Shown here: positions 49,928 through 58,295 of the stretch, one piece after another | Numbering within the stretch: position 1 is the stretch's first letter | Layout of the letters: every line of letters begins with the position of its first letter | Source of the DNA: Planctomycetota bacterium | Lineage (GTDB): Bacteria > Planctomycetota > Phycisphaerae > Sedimentisphaerales > Anaerobacaceae | DNA: 64,000 nucleotides | Assembly: GCA_019456255.1 (NCBI GenBank) | Contig: VRUG01000015.1 | Coordinates: 33,053 to 97,052, forward strand | Reading direction: 5' to 3' | The notes under the pieces: model-generated | What the model saw: only the letters and a program-made list of their open reading frames with translations | Told to the model about the DNA's origin: nothing | Databases searched by the model: none | Position numbers and translations under genes: made by a program

Positions 49928-51241
49928 TTATGCTTTAACAATTTTCTCACGATCTTTTTTGACTGAAGCTGTCGCGTTACGGGTATCAATAACTAATTTA
50001 GAGTTTTGAACTATCCAGTTATAATCATAATCACTGTGGTCAGTCGAAATCAAAACGGCATCATAGCTTCCCAGCATTTTCTTAGACAGCTTTTTACTTA
50101 CCATTTTCAGGTCATGCTCTCGCTGTTTATATGTTTTAGCTATATACGGGTCATTGTAATCAACCTTAGCACCTTTTTTGCGAAACAATTCTATTAACTC
50201 AATGGATGGAGACTCACGCAAATCGTCAATATCTTTTTTGTATGCCAAACCAAGTACAAGAATCTTTGAGCCTTTCAGTTTTTTCTTTTGTTTCTTCAAA
50301 GCCTCCCTGGTTTTGGTGATAACATAGTTTGGCATATTGGTATTGATCTCGCCCGCCAGTTCGATAAATCTCGTCTCCATACCATATTGTTTGGCCTTCC
50401 AGGTAAGATAAAACGGGTCAATCGGTATGCAATGGCCCCCAAGACCCGGACCTGGATAAAATGCACTATAGCCAAAAGGCTTGGTGCTTGCTGCGTTGAT
50501 AACCTCCCATATATCGATGCCCATTTTATCAAAAACAACCTTAAGCTCATTAACCATAGCGATATTTATACAGCGATAAACATTTTCAAGAATCTTCGTT
50601 GCTTCTGCTGTTTCAAGACTTGATAATGGGACAGTCTCAACGATAGCGGTGTTGTATAACTTACATGCTATCTTACAACACTTTTTAGTAAGTCCACCAA
50701 CCACTTTCGGTATCGTTTTTGTTGAGAAGTTTTTATTGCCCGGATCCTCACGTTCAGGTGAATACGCTAAATGAAAATCCTTTCCCGCTTTCAAGCCGCT
50801 CTTTTCAAGTATTGGAAGAACTAACTCACGAGTCGTACCGGGATAAGTTGTACTTTCAAAGACAATTAACTGGCCACGTTGCAGATATTTGGAAATTGTC
50901 TTACTGCTGCTTATGATAAACCGCATGTCGGGCTCGCGTTTTTTAGTTAGCGGAGTAGGCACGCAAACCAATACTGCATCAACAGTTTTCAATTTAGCCA
51001 TATTGGTCGTAGCTTTAAACAAACCTTTATTGACCATTTGTTTAACTTGCGAATGAGGCACATGCTTGATAATACTTCGACCAGAATTTAAGGTCCGAAC
51101 TTTTTTCTCATCAATATCAAAACCAACGACCCTAAGACCTGCCGAGGCAAATTCACGCACCAGAGGAAGTCCGACATATCCGAGCCCAAGGATACCTACC
51201 ACGACCTTCTTATCTTTGATTTTTCTTTCCCATTCCGTCAT
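49928..51241 (-). CDS. UDP-sugar 6-dehydrogenase (WecC/WbpA-type)
   Basis: 437 aa. Oxidises a UDP-sugar (probably UDP-GlcNAc or similar) to the uronic acid. GILGLGYVGLPLVREFASAG is the NAD site, VVFESTTYPGTTRELVLPIL and SPEREDPGN follow, the catalytic Cys is in FYPGPGLGGHCIPIDPFYLT, and the C-terminal domain has KILVLGLAYKKDIDDLRESP. This is the WbpA/WecC branch rather than UDP-glucose dehydrogenase. It supplies precursors for the polysaccharide locus; whether GlcNAc or GalNAc is used is not readable. Confidence 0.93.
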   Translation of the reverse strand: MTEWERKIKDKKVVVGILGLGYVGLPLVREFASAGLRVVGFDIDEKKVRTLNSGRSIIKHVPHSQVKQMVNKGLFKATTNMAKLKTVDAVLVCVPTPLTKKREPDMRFIISSSKTISKYLQRGQLIVFESTTYPGTTRELVLPILEKSGLKAGKDFHLAYSPEREDPGNKNFSTKTIPKVVGGLTKKCCKIACKLYNTAIVETVPLSSLETAEATKILENVYRCINIAMVNELKVVFDKMGIDIWEVINAASTKPFGYSAFYPGPGLGGHCIPIDPFYLTWKAKQYGMETRFIELAGEINTNMPNYVITKTREALKKQKKKLKGSKILVLGLAYKKDIDDLRESPSIELIELFRKKGAKVDYNDPYIAKTYKQREHDLKMVSKKLSKKMLGSYDAVLISTDHSDYDYNWIVQNSKLVIDTRNATASVKKDREKIVKA

Positions 51242-51419
51242 CGTTCACACCATTAAAATATCGCTCTCTTTTTCTATTTAACACCAACCTCAAATCTACT
51301 TTATGAATATTAGACTAATGGTGCTAAAAAGTCAAAATAATTAGTACCTGCTCATCACCTGCCGCTAAGACTGACAATACGCAACTATATATTGGACTAT
51401 CGAGACGGGTTTTAAAGAT

Positions 51420-51448
51420 TTGACACAACCGCATGATATCTATAAAAT
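51420..51448 (+). promoter_or_regulatory. Promoter driving the small ORF and ATP-grasp gene
   Basis: TTGACA (51420-51425), 17 bp, TAAAAT (51443-51448). It points right, away from the dehydrogenase gene. Transcription would start only about 8 nt before the small ORF's ATG at 51463. Confidence 0.65.
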
Positions 51449-51462
51449 AAAAGTGTTAAGAA

Positions 51463-51633
51463 ATGTCTATGGGAACATCAGATAAAGTTGCACTGCAAAA
51501 GGGTCGAAATCTATTGCAGCAATACAATAATGCCGCTCAAACCTTGCGAGCACATTATAGGGCCGAAAATAAGCAGGCTATTTGGGACAAGGAAACCATG
51601 GACAAACTGAAATCATTGGGCTATGTAAAATAA
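51463..51633 (+). CDS. Small ORF resembling a sulfatase C-terminus
   Basis: 56 codons, MSMGTSDKVALQKGRNLLQQ ... ETMDKLKSLGYVK. The ending DKLKSLGYV is the usual C-terminus of many sulfatases and TPR-linked sulfatases, so this may be the relic of one, or a small helical protein of its own. An in-frame stop lies just before the ATG, and there is little ribosome site. A good promoter is immediately upstream, which argues that it is transcribed. 30 bp separate it from the ATP-grasp gene. Confidence 0.5.
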   Translation: MSMGTSDKVALQKGRNLLQQYNNAAQTLRAHYRAENKQAIWDKETMDKLKSLGYVK

Positions 51634-51663
51634 AACCATTTACTATTTTATTGTGTAGAAAAA

Positions 51664-52653
51664 ATGCCAGGAAAAAAAACACAACATCCTAAAAATATTA
51701 CGATTATGTTCACATGCATTGGCAGAAGAGTGTCATTACTTAATAGCTTCGCAGATGCCGCTAAACAACTAAAATTAAAAGCCAATTTCTTTGGAACCGA
51801 CACTACCGAACTGTCTCCAGCATTACAATTATGCGATAGGAGTTTTTTGGTAAAACGCACGACACATCCCGGCTATATCAGGGAATTACTGGCCATTGTA
51901 AAAAAACACAAAGTAAAATTACTTGTTCCAACCGTTGATCTGGACCTGAAGAAATTAGCTAAAAACAAACAGAAATTTGAATCTTTAGGCTGCCATGTAC
52001 TTGTCTCTGCCCCTGCTGTTATCGATATCTGTCAGGATAAAAGGAATACTTATAAATTTCTGACTAAGAATGGATTTGAAACTCCTGTCACTATGACAGT
52101 TAAAACAGCTCTTTCAAAAAAGAGTTTGAACTGGCCTTGTTTTCTAAAACCATGGGATGGATATGCCGGAAGAGGAACCGCCAAAATAAAATCCAGAAAG
52201 GAACTTTTGTTCTACTCCAAAAAAATACCAAATGTTATCTGCCAGGATTTTGTGGATGGCATTGAATATACATGTGACGTTTATGTTGACTTTAGTATGA
52301 AAGTGCGATGTGTTGTCCCGAGAAAACGAATTGAAGTAAGAACTGGCGAAGTAAGTAAAGGGCAAATAGTAAAAAACACTCATATTATGACCGAAGTTGC
52401 AAAATTAGTTAAAACTCTTGGTGCGGGCCCGGGAGTCGTAACAATACAGTTGTTCTTAACAAAAGGAAGACACATAAAGTTTATCGAGATAAATCCACGA
52501 TTCGGCGGAGGAGTACCGCTTTCAATTAAAGCCGGAGCCGAATTCCCAAAGTGGATCTTACAGGAAGTAAGCGGGGAAAAACCAAATATTCGCCAGGGTT
52601 GCTTTAAAGACAACCTAATCATGCTCCGATACGACGCCGAAGTGTGGTTATAG
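51664..52653 (+). CDS. ATP-grasp enzyme (carbamoyl-phosphate synthase L-like)
   Basis: 329 aa. The N-terminal domain begins ITIMFTCIGRRVSLLNSFAD, the B domain has DKRNTYKFLTKNGFETPV, the ATP site WPCFLKPWDGYAGRGTAKIK, and the metal site IKFIEINPRFGGGVPLSIKA. ATP-grasp enzymes ligate a carboxylate to an amine or thiol. Members like this are frequent in polysaccharide loci, where they may attach amino acids to sugars. The substrate is unknown. It is followed after 29 bp by the WecA-type transferase. Confidence 0.9.
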   Translation: MPGKKTQHPKNITIMFTCIGRRVSLLNSFADAAKQLKLKANFFGTDTTELSPALQLCDRSFLVKRTTHPGYIRELLAIVKKHKVKLLVPTVDLDLKKLAKNKQKFESLGCHVLVSAPAVIDICQDKRNTYKFLTKNGFETPVTMTVKTALSKKSLNWPCFLKPWDGYAGRGTAKIKSRKELLFYSKKIPNVICQDFVDGIEYTCDVYVDFSMKVRCVVPRKRIEVRTGEVSKGQIVKNTHIMTEVAKLVKTLGAGPGVVTIQLFLTKGRHIKFIEINPRFGGGVPLSIKAGAEFPKWILQEVSGEKPNIRQGCFKDNLIMLRYDAEVWL

Positions 52654-52682
52654 TGACAATTAGCTGTTGAGGGAACAAGCAA

Positions 52683-53846
52683 ATGATATTTGAAGAAGTA
52701 ATCGGGCCAAGCAGACCAATAACATGGGTATTAAATTTCTGGCCTATATTAGCGTCATCCTTTGCCGCTTCATTTATTGCAACTTTATTCTGCAAAAAGA
52801 TAGCTATTAAATTCAACATTGTGGACAAACCTGACAACCTCGTCAAAACGCACAAAGAACCCATCGCATATCTTGGCGGAATCGGAATATTAATCGGCCT
52901 GACTGTGGGGGTCTTAACTGGCATAGCATGCCTGAGAAACCATGAATCTTTTTCCACAATATTAAAATGGCTGCTTGGAATTCTTGCCGGCGGCTCTATT
53001 GCATGTCTTATTGGATTGACGGATGATATATTTGACATTAAACCAAGTCAAAAAATCCTTGGTCAAATCCTTGCCGCTACCATGCTGATATTAGTTGGAA
53101 TCACGCCAAACCTAACCATAATTTGCGAATCATTAAATATATCCTTTCTGCCTAAATTTGAACTGTTGGCTGAAATCTTTGTCGTAATTGTCTTTGTCTT
53201 AGGCGCAACAAACTCATTAAATCTTCTTGATGGACTTGATGGTTTGTGCGGCGGAGTAACTGCAATTATTACAGTAGCAATGTTATTACTGTCAATACAT
53301 CTGGCAACCTGGGGATTTAGTGACATCGGTGACCCTGTGAGGATTATAATTTGCCTTGGCCTTGTAGGAGGTGTCTGCGGCTTTTTGCCGTTCAACCGTC
53401 ACCCAGCTAAAATATTTATGGGCGATGCAGGCAGTATGCTTTTAGGGTTCATGATAGCAGCACTGATGATCTTATTCGCAGAAAAAACGCCCAGATGGTG
53501 GATGGCGTCAATTATTGTCTTTGGGTTACCAATCTTAGATACCGCTGTTGCATTGCTTAGAAGGTTAATAAATCACAGGCCTTTGTTTGTTTCTGATCGC
53601 GGACATATATATGACCAGATGATTGACAGAGGTATACCTTTGAAAAAAACTGTAAAAATCTGTTATGTTCTCGCAGGCCTTTATGCCTTAGTAGGCGTGG
53701 TAATGAGCCAAATAAGAACACGTTATGCCGCCGTTGTCTATGTTCTTGTTTTTGTTGTCTCTGCCCTGATTGTCTGGAGAGGAGGCTATTTGAAAATGGA
53801 AGGACTGCATGGGGTGGTTCCGAAAGAAAAACAAAAACAGAGTTGA
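52683..53846 (+). CDS. Polyprenyl-phosphate sugar-1-P transferase (WecA/MraY-type)
   Basis: 387-aa membrane enzyme that starts glycan assembly on undecaprenyl phosphate. FNIVDKPDNLVKTHKEPIAY with LGGIGI is the N-terminal signature, GLTDDIFDIKPSQKILGQIL has the DD motif, NSLNLLDGLDGLCGGVTAI the N-x-x-x-x-D-G-x-D-G motif, and FMGDAGSMLLGFMIA the nucleotide/metal site. NHRPLFVSDRGHIYDQMIDR is a WecA-type His motif. About ten hydrophobic segments. It is more like WecA than MraY, so probably the initiating transferase of the locus. Confidence 0.93.
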   Translation: MIFEEVIGPSRPITWVLNFWPILASSFAASFIATLFCKKIAIKFNIVDKPDNLVKTHKEPIAYLGGIGILIGLTVGVLTGIACLRNHESFSTILKWLLGILAGGSIACLIGLTDDIFDIKPSQKILGQILAATMLILVGITPNLTIICESLNISFLPKFELLAEIFVVIVFVLGATNSLNLLDGLDGLCGGVTAIITVAMLLLSIHLATWGFSDIGDPVRIIICLGLVGGVCGFLPFNRHPAKIFMGDAGSMLLGFMIAALMILFAEKTPRWWMASIIVFGLPILDTAVALLRRLINHRPLFVSDRGHIYDQMIDRGIPLKKTVKICYVLAGLYALVGVVMSQIRTRYAAVVYVLVFVVSALIVWRGGYLKMEGLHGVVPKEKQKQS

Positions 53847-53856
53847 CCAATCAGTC

Positions 53857-54801
53857 CTATAGCCTAACCACTAAATATTCACTATCGTCGGCAAATTGCA
53901 TCGCTCCTTCGTAGAGAGCTGGAACAAGCAGGCAATCTCCCGGGCTAAAATCTGCAGCAATTTCGTCGGCACCTGTGATTTTCCCTGAACCGGTTAAAAT
54001 TATCAGCACCTTTATCTGCCCCGGTGATAAAAGGGTTTCGCAACCTTTAGCCTGATGGCCCTTATCAATCTTGAAATATTCGCTGTCTACAAGCCTGCCC
54101 ATTGTTGCCACTGACAGGTTATCGCCTGACGGGTCAAAATGAATACTCTCCATAGCTTCATCAATATGCAGCTGCCTGCCTTTACCGCTGGCGTCGAGTC
54201 TGTTCCAATCAAATACTCGATACGTAGTGTCGGACGGCATCTGAATTTCAGCTATCAGCAATCCGGCTCCTATGGCATGTGCGGTTCCTGCCGGCAGGAA
54301 GTGACATTGTCCCGGTTTGACTTCTATCTTTTCCAAAAGCTCAGCGACGCTGCCGTCTTCTATTGCTTCGGCAAACTTACTTTTTGTTACTCCCTCTTTT
54401 AGTCCTTTGTAAATCACCGCTCCGGGCTCGGCTGATATGATGTACCAGCATTCGGTTTTTGGATCGCCTTTACCTGTCCGCTTACAGGTTTCAGGGTCAG
54501 GATGTACCTGCACACTCAAAACATCCTGAGCATCTAACAGCTTAATCAAAAGAGGGAAGGGCAGTTTGAAATTTTCATCGCCGGTAATCTCTTTCGGGTA
54601 TTGCTTAATAACTGTTTCAAGTGTTTGTCCGGCTAATTCACCATTTACAATTTCGCTCTTATCTTCGGGCAGGTCTGCCAGCTCCCAGCTTTCACCGATA
54701 TTGTCTTCCGGCAGGTCCTTACCAAAAACCTCGGCAAGTTTCCGGCCGCCCCATATGCGATGCTTATAAATAGGTTTAAATTTTAACGGGTATAGTTTCA
54801 T
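53857..54801 (-). CDS. manA: Mannose-6-phosphate isomerase, class I
   Basis: Cupin-fold enzyme interconverting mannose 6-phosphate and fructose 6-phosphate, 314 aa. KLYPLKFKPIYKHRIWGGRKL is the family's N-terminus, LSVQVHPDPETCKRTGKGDP holds Gln and His zinc ligands, KTECWYIISAEPGAVIYKGL the Glu, and GQCHFLPAGTAHAIGAG the last His. The start MKLYP was chosen with GAGGA 5-6 bp upstream; two further upstream ATGs exist. It faces the WecA-type gene with a 10-bp gap. Confidence 0.95.
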   Translation of the reverse strand: MKLYPLKFKPIYKHRIWGGRKLAEVFGKDLPEDNIGESWELADLPEDKSEIVNGELAGQTLETVIKQYPKEITGDENFKLPFPLLIKLLDAQDVLSVQVHPDPETCKRTGKGDPKTECWYIISAEPGAVIYKGLKEGVTKSKFAEAIEDGSVAELLEKIEVKPGQCHFLPAGTAHAIGAGLLIAEIQMPSDTTYRVFDWNRLDASGKGRQLHIDEAMESIHFDPSGDNLSVATMGRLVDSEYFKIDKGHQAKGCETLLSPGQIKVLIILTGSGKITGADEIAADFSPGDCLLVPALYEGAMQFADDSEYLVVRL

Positions 54802-54839
54802 AGTCCTCATATTATCTTGCCTGAACAAATATGTCCAGA

Positions 54840-55093
54840 TAATGGCTTTGAAATGGGTTTGTTTTTCACTTTCCCAAAAGGGTGTAAATTGTTGTAATTG
54901 GTTGTTTGGTAGGGGGTTAGGCTCATATTAGCATTTCTTAAATTGGGTTTGTTTTCTCAAATGGCTTCGTTTTTTTTTGTGCATATGGTGTAAATTGTTG
55001 TAATCCTTTATTGGATATAAGTTTAGGATTATTTTGGCGTCTCTTAAAATGGGTTCGTTTTGCATATTTTGTTTATTTTGATTGATCCGTCTT
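54840..55093. repeat. Tandem repeat with a ~106-bp period (about 2.3 diverged copies)
   Basis: The 17-mer GTGTAAATTGTTGTAAT occurs exactly at 54882-54898 and 54988-55004, 106 bp apart. At the same offset AAATTGGGTTTGTTTT (54940) matches AAAATGGGTTCGTTTT (55046), and TTAGG (54917) matches TTAGG (55023). A partial earlier copy starts at about 54850. On the minus strand the unit translates to Asn/Lys/Gln-rich nonsense (KKRSHLRKQTQFKKC), an artefact. Non-coding. Confidence 0.75.
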
Positions 55094-55496
55094 CGTGAAA
55101 CCCCGCCATGCAGGATGGCAGGGCTAATCGATATGGAGCCTTGCTGCGCAAGGGAATTATAATTTACTATTTGGTTTGATTTATTCAAATTTGAAACCCC
55201 CGTTTTGGTGTATTTCGGTGGTCATTATACCAGATTTTCAGCTTTTTTCAAGAAGAAAGCGTTTTTTTTGCCCCAACAGGGCCGGTACCTAAGGCATAAA
55301 TTTTGTTCACCACGAAGATAAGAAGAGCACGAAGTAAAGAACTGTAGCCACAGAGAACACAGAGTTTATTAAGTTTAACCACGGATTAACATTGTTTTTT
55401 TAGTTTAAAATATTAGTGTCTTTGGGGTAAAAAGACGAAGGCGAGGCCGAGCAATAAAAGTATTAGTCTTTCAGCACTGAAAGTTTTTCTCAAGGA
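55094..55496. other. Intergenic region with small hairpins and degenerate filler
   Basis: Contains GCCAT-gcagg-ATGGC (near 55108-55122), and CCTTGC-tgc-GCAAGG (near 55139). Then come low-information phrases such as AACCACGGATTAAC and CACAGAGAACACAGAG that recur in variant form elsewhere in the window (56860, 58250, 62580). No gene seen. Confidence 0.5.
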
Positions 55497-55805
55497 TTAT
55501 TCAAACGGCAACTTGTTTTCAGGTGGCGACAAATTGGAATAGTTTCCTAACAATTTTCGGGCTTTTGCAATGTAGTCTTCCGGCCGAGAACAGTCCTTTT
55601 CCCACTCAAAGAAATCGTCAAGAGCTATTAAGCACGTTTTTATATCGTCTTCACGCAGAAGAAATGTTATTGCAAAAGTTCCCGTAATCACAGCATGTTG
55701 AGCTTTCGTTTTTGCGAGTTCACTTTCTCCTGCTGTAAGATATTCCTCTGCTTTTTTTAGTCTGACGAGGCTATCGTTCCAAATCTTAGCAATTTCCGGG
55801 TTCAT
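55497..55805 (-). CDS. Small helical protein, unknown function
   Basis: 102 aa, almost all helical: MNPEIAKIWNDSLVRLKKAE, then GESELAKTKAQHAVITGTFA and DDIKTCLIALDDFFEWEKDC. No signal or membrane segment. I do not recognise the family. The pattern of two long helices with TPR-like spacing may mean a protein-binding role. It follows, on the same strand, a PEP-CTERM relic and a membrane-protein gene. An AT-rich leader with GGAGG (TTGGAGGCAATATG) supports translation. Confidence 0.6.
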   Translation of the reverse strand: MNPEIAKIWNDSLVRLKKAEEYLTAGESELAKTKAQHAVITGTFAITFLLREDDIKTCLIALDDFFEWEKDCSRPEDYIAKARKLLGNYSNLSPPENKLPFE

Positions 55806-55825
55806 ATTGCCTCCAATAAAAAAGT

Positions 55826-55897
55826 TTACTTAAAAAGTTTCATTACCATCATTACCGCACCTAAGCCAAAGAGTTAAAGCGTTGCCGGTTCTGGGAC
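55826..55897 (-). pseudogene. Relic of a PEP-CTERM sorting signal
   Basis: On the minus strand the frame reads VPEPATL, stop, LFGLGAVMMVMKLFK, stop. Apart from the internal TAA this is a full PEP-CTERM tail: V-P-E-P, a hydrophobic span, and a basic end. Upstream in frame a TGA lies two codons before, and no secreted domain is attached. It looks like the last piece of a degraded exported-protein gene whose product would have been handled by an exosortase. Confidence 0.72.
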
Positions 55898-55937
55898 ATT
55901 TCATAGGATTTTCTTTATCTTACGGCTGTAGTATAGA

Positions 55938-56516
55938 CTATGGGAACGGATAACGGTCTATCTTACCAAACCAATAATTAAGACCCGACAGACGACCTTG
56001 TATCATATTTAACGCGAAGATGGCTAACCTACGGTCATACCCGTCATCCCCTCGCATGAGCCGGCGAATGGCCACTTCCGCACATAGGAACCCTAGCAGT
56101 AGCCACAGAACAAATGGAAGGAACATCAACCACCAGCCAGCAAAAAAGGAAATCGCAAAAGTGCTTGAAAGAAAACCACCAAATGCTCCTAATGGCTGAA
56201 ACATGGGGTGTTCCAAAGCCAATCCAGGCCGTTCAAGGGAATCGGCGAATCTCTGAAAGAGAAAATAAGCTATTAACGCCCATCCGTAGCCCACAAAGGA
56301 TGTGATTATGACAGCAGTAGCAATAGAGGCGAATAAACACATTGCGACGGCTATGACCCCATGGAAAAAGAAAAGAACAACAGGCGATATCATAATGTCA
56401 ACAAAACGCACCCATTTGTAATTTGCTGGGTAAATAGAGTTAACTAAGAACGTAGAGCTAAAATGTGCGGCGGCGATTGTGTTGGCAATTATCCAGACGA
56501 TTTTAATTACAACCAC
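55938..56516 (-). CDS. Multi-pass membrane protein, unknown
   Basis: 192 aa with about five hydrophobic segments, among them VVIKIVWIIANTIAAAHFSS, FDIMISPVVLFF-like stretches, IASIATAVIITSFVGYGWAL and FFAGWWLMFLPFVLWLLLGF. The C-terminal tail (RRLMRGDDGYDRRLAIFALN) is polar. No family recognised. It stands alone between a relic and a repeat-rich spacer. Codon use looks like genuine coding sequence. Confidence 0.6.
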   Translation of the reverse strand: MVVIKIVWIIANTIAAAHFSSTFLVNSIYPANYKWVRFVDIMISPVVLFFFHGVIAVAMCLFASIATAVIITSFVGYGWALIAYFLFQRFADSLERPGLALEHPMFQPLGAFGGFLSSTFAISFFAGWWLMFLPFVLWLLLGFLCAEVAIRRLMRGDDGYDRRLAIFALNMIQGRLSGLNYWFGKIDRYPFP

Positions 56517-56961
56517 TCATATTCTCCTCAAAAAAAATTATTAATAATTTCTGGCGCAATAAAAAAACACCGTTCAATCAACCTTATTCCAAGCCCGACA
56601 AGGCTATTCGTTCACCAGTTCCAGCGTATCCACGTTATAGCTGAAAGTCAACGACATTTTGTGAAAATTATTGTCAATAATGCCTTTTAGGGTTAAGATA
56701 AAAACGTTTGTCTGGAGAAGATTTTATGGCAAAAAATGAAGTCAAAATGAAGATGAAACATGAATTGATTCCTGATCAAGTCAGGAATGACAAACCCTTA
56801 ATAGAAGCCCGAATGAGGAATCAATGACAAATGATGAATGATGAAAACCTAAAAGAGAATTTGACGCAGATTTCGCGGATTTTTTTAAAGAAAAAGAAAG
56901 ATAAAAAACAAAAGAAAAAATAAGTAGGTAAACGTCCCCTATTTAGCCCTCTTTAATTATC
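56517..56961. other. Intergenic region, no gene seen
   Basis: AT-rich spacer. It contains a hairpin ATTCCTGA-tcaag-TCAGGAAT (56768-56788), a common intergenic palindrome, and an A-rich tract around 56888-56930. There is also a stretch resembling the filler phrase GACGCAGATTTCGCGGATT. Confidence 0.45.
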
Positions 56962-56998
56962 CCGGAGGTCGCGATGAGAAACCTACAGTATTACGCAG
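56962..56998. repeat. 37-bp direct repeat, left copy
   Basis: Begins CCGGAGGTCGCGATGAGAAA and ends TATTACGCAG. It matches 58091-58127 at 34 of 37 positions without gaps, 1129 bp away. Between the copies lies an AT-rich two-gene insert. A 13-bp piece (CGGAGGTCGCGAT) also recurs at 57980-57992, just behind the second gene. Confidence 0.8.
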
Positions 56999-57185
56999 AA
57001 ACTAAGTTTCGGAGTATAGAGATAAATAAGTTTCGAGCCGCAGGCAGTAATCGCGTGCCCTTTAGGGCGGTAAAATCATAAGGGTTGGTAAGATCAGAGA
57101 AATTTTAGAAATAGATTTGGTTTGACAAGTTTAGTAAAATAGTTATGATTAGTTAAAAGTTTTGATATGGACTGAGAGCAAAGTT

Positions 57186-57728
57186 ATGGCTGGGGATAAT
57201 AAAAGTAGATGTAAGGTTGCACCTAAGCAATTCGCTCATAAACACGCTGATTATATTTATGCATATGCTTTGAGTAATAAAGAACTTAAGTCATTAGCGC
57301 AAACAATTCAATATCATCTTAGTTTTTTTAGTCCTTTTAAAACGATTAAATTAAGGTCTGAACTAGGTTTTTTATATGCTTTTTTAGGAACATTAACATT
57401 AAAAAAATGTTCCGAAGCTTTTCCTGAAATTCATATTGATATAATTAATAAAATTTCAAAGTTATATGTAGATAAATTACTTCATCTGATTCCAAATCGT
57501 AATTATTCGGATTATCAGAAAAGGTTAAATGTGTGGGAAAAGCTCTTTACAAATTTTGAAGATTCAGACGATTATGAAAAAAGCATTTCTGTGCTAGCTG
57601 CTACTTTTTATGAATTTTTAACCGATACTCCTTGTGACGAATCTAAAAAATTAATGCTCATTATGAGATTTAATGGATATATGGAAAATTTTATTATTGG
57701 GTTTAACGATAGTATGAAAGATTTATGA
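57186..57728 (+). CDS. Hypothetical protein, AT-rich gene
   Basis: 180 aa from the ATG at 57186 (an upstream TTG extends it by eight codons). Helical throughout, rich in Lys, Tyr and Phe: KQFAHKHADYIYAYALSNKE, then FFSPFKTIKLRSELGFLYAF. No signal or clear membrane segment. I do not recognise it. It is far more AT-rich than the genes on either side and lies inside a direct repeat, which suggests transfer. The ribosome site is weak. Its partner follows 63 bp later. Confidence 0.6.
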   Translation: MAGDNKSRCKVAPKQFAHKHADYIYAYALSNKELKSLAQTIQYHLSFFSPFKTIKLRSELGFLYAFLGTLTLKKCSEAFPEIHIDIINKISKLYVDKLLHLIPNRNYSDYQKRLNVWEKLFTNFEDSDDYEKSISVLAATFYEFLTDTPCDESKKLMLIMRFNGYMENFIIGFNDSMKDL

Positions 57729-57791
57729 AATTAATCTCAAGAATATTTTAAAGATATTAATCAATTTTAAAAATGTTGAATAGGAGAATAA

Positions 57792-57974
57792 ATGGAAACA
57801 TTAAAAATAGGTGGCTATGAAATTCAGCAAAAATCTGAAGAAACTTGGCATATTATGAATTGGGATAAAGATTGTGCTTTGCCTGAAAATTTTACTTTAA
57901 ATACAGACCGCAAGGAAATGGCAATTAATTTGATAGAAAAAGTAATCACAAAAATTACTCCAATACTTTGGTAG
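57792..57974 (+). CDS. Small hypothetical protein in the AT-rich insert
   Basis: 60 aa: METLKIGGYEIQQKSEETWH, then IMNWDKDCALPENFTLNTDR and a helical end. AGGAG stands 8 bp before the ATG, a better ribosome site than that of its neighbour. No family recognised. The pair of small genes could be a two-component accessory cassette, such as toxin and immunity or a defence pair, but nothing in either sequence shows it. Confidence 0.6.
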   Translation: METLKIGGYEIQQKSEETWHIMNWDKDCALPENFTLNTDRKEMAINLIEKVITKITPILW

Positions 57975-57979
57975 CACTA

Positions 57980-58295
57980 CGGAGGTCGCGATTGATTATT
58001 GTCAATTTTATATTGTTTAGGGGATTTTTACCCACGCACCAAAATTTTTTTGGTGCGGGACACGGCGGGTTTTTCCGTCCGCGGTTGCTGCCGGAGGCCG
58101 GGATGAGAAACCTATAGTATTACGCAGGAAAATTAAAGGTGTCCGGTACATTTTTAGCTCCCAAACTACCAGCCAATACAATACCCCAAAACCGGCAACT
58201 CATCAACAACTTTTTAATCTGTGAAAATCAGTGGATAGATTAGTTCGTTGTTCGTAGAAAATCTGCGTTAATCTGTGGTTCGCATTTGGTTGAAA
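57980..58295. repeat. Repeat-bearing spacer: 13-bp copy, hairpin, 37-bp right copy
   Basis: Holds CGGAGGTCGCGAT (57980-57992), an inverted repeat CGCACCAAA ... TTTGGTGCG (58035-58043 and 58049-58057), and the right copy of the 37-bp direct repeat (58091-58127). It ends with filler text (AATCTGCGTTAATCTGTGG near 58260) that is similar to phrases at 56860 and 62585. No gene. Confidence 0.7.

Noticed and set aside
54928..55188. 86-codon Asn/Lys/Gln-rich ORF on the minus strand
   Set aside because: It lies over the 106-bp tandem repeat and reads as repeat translation with no domain.
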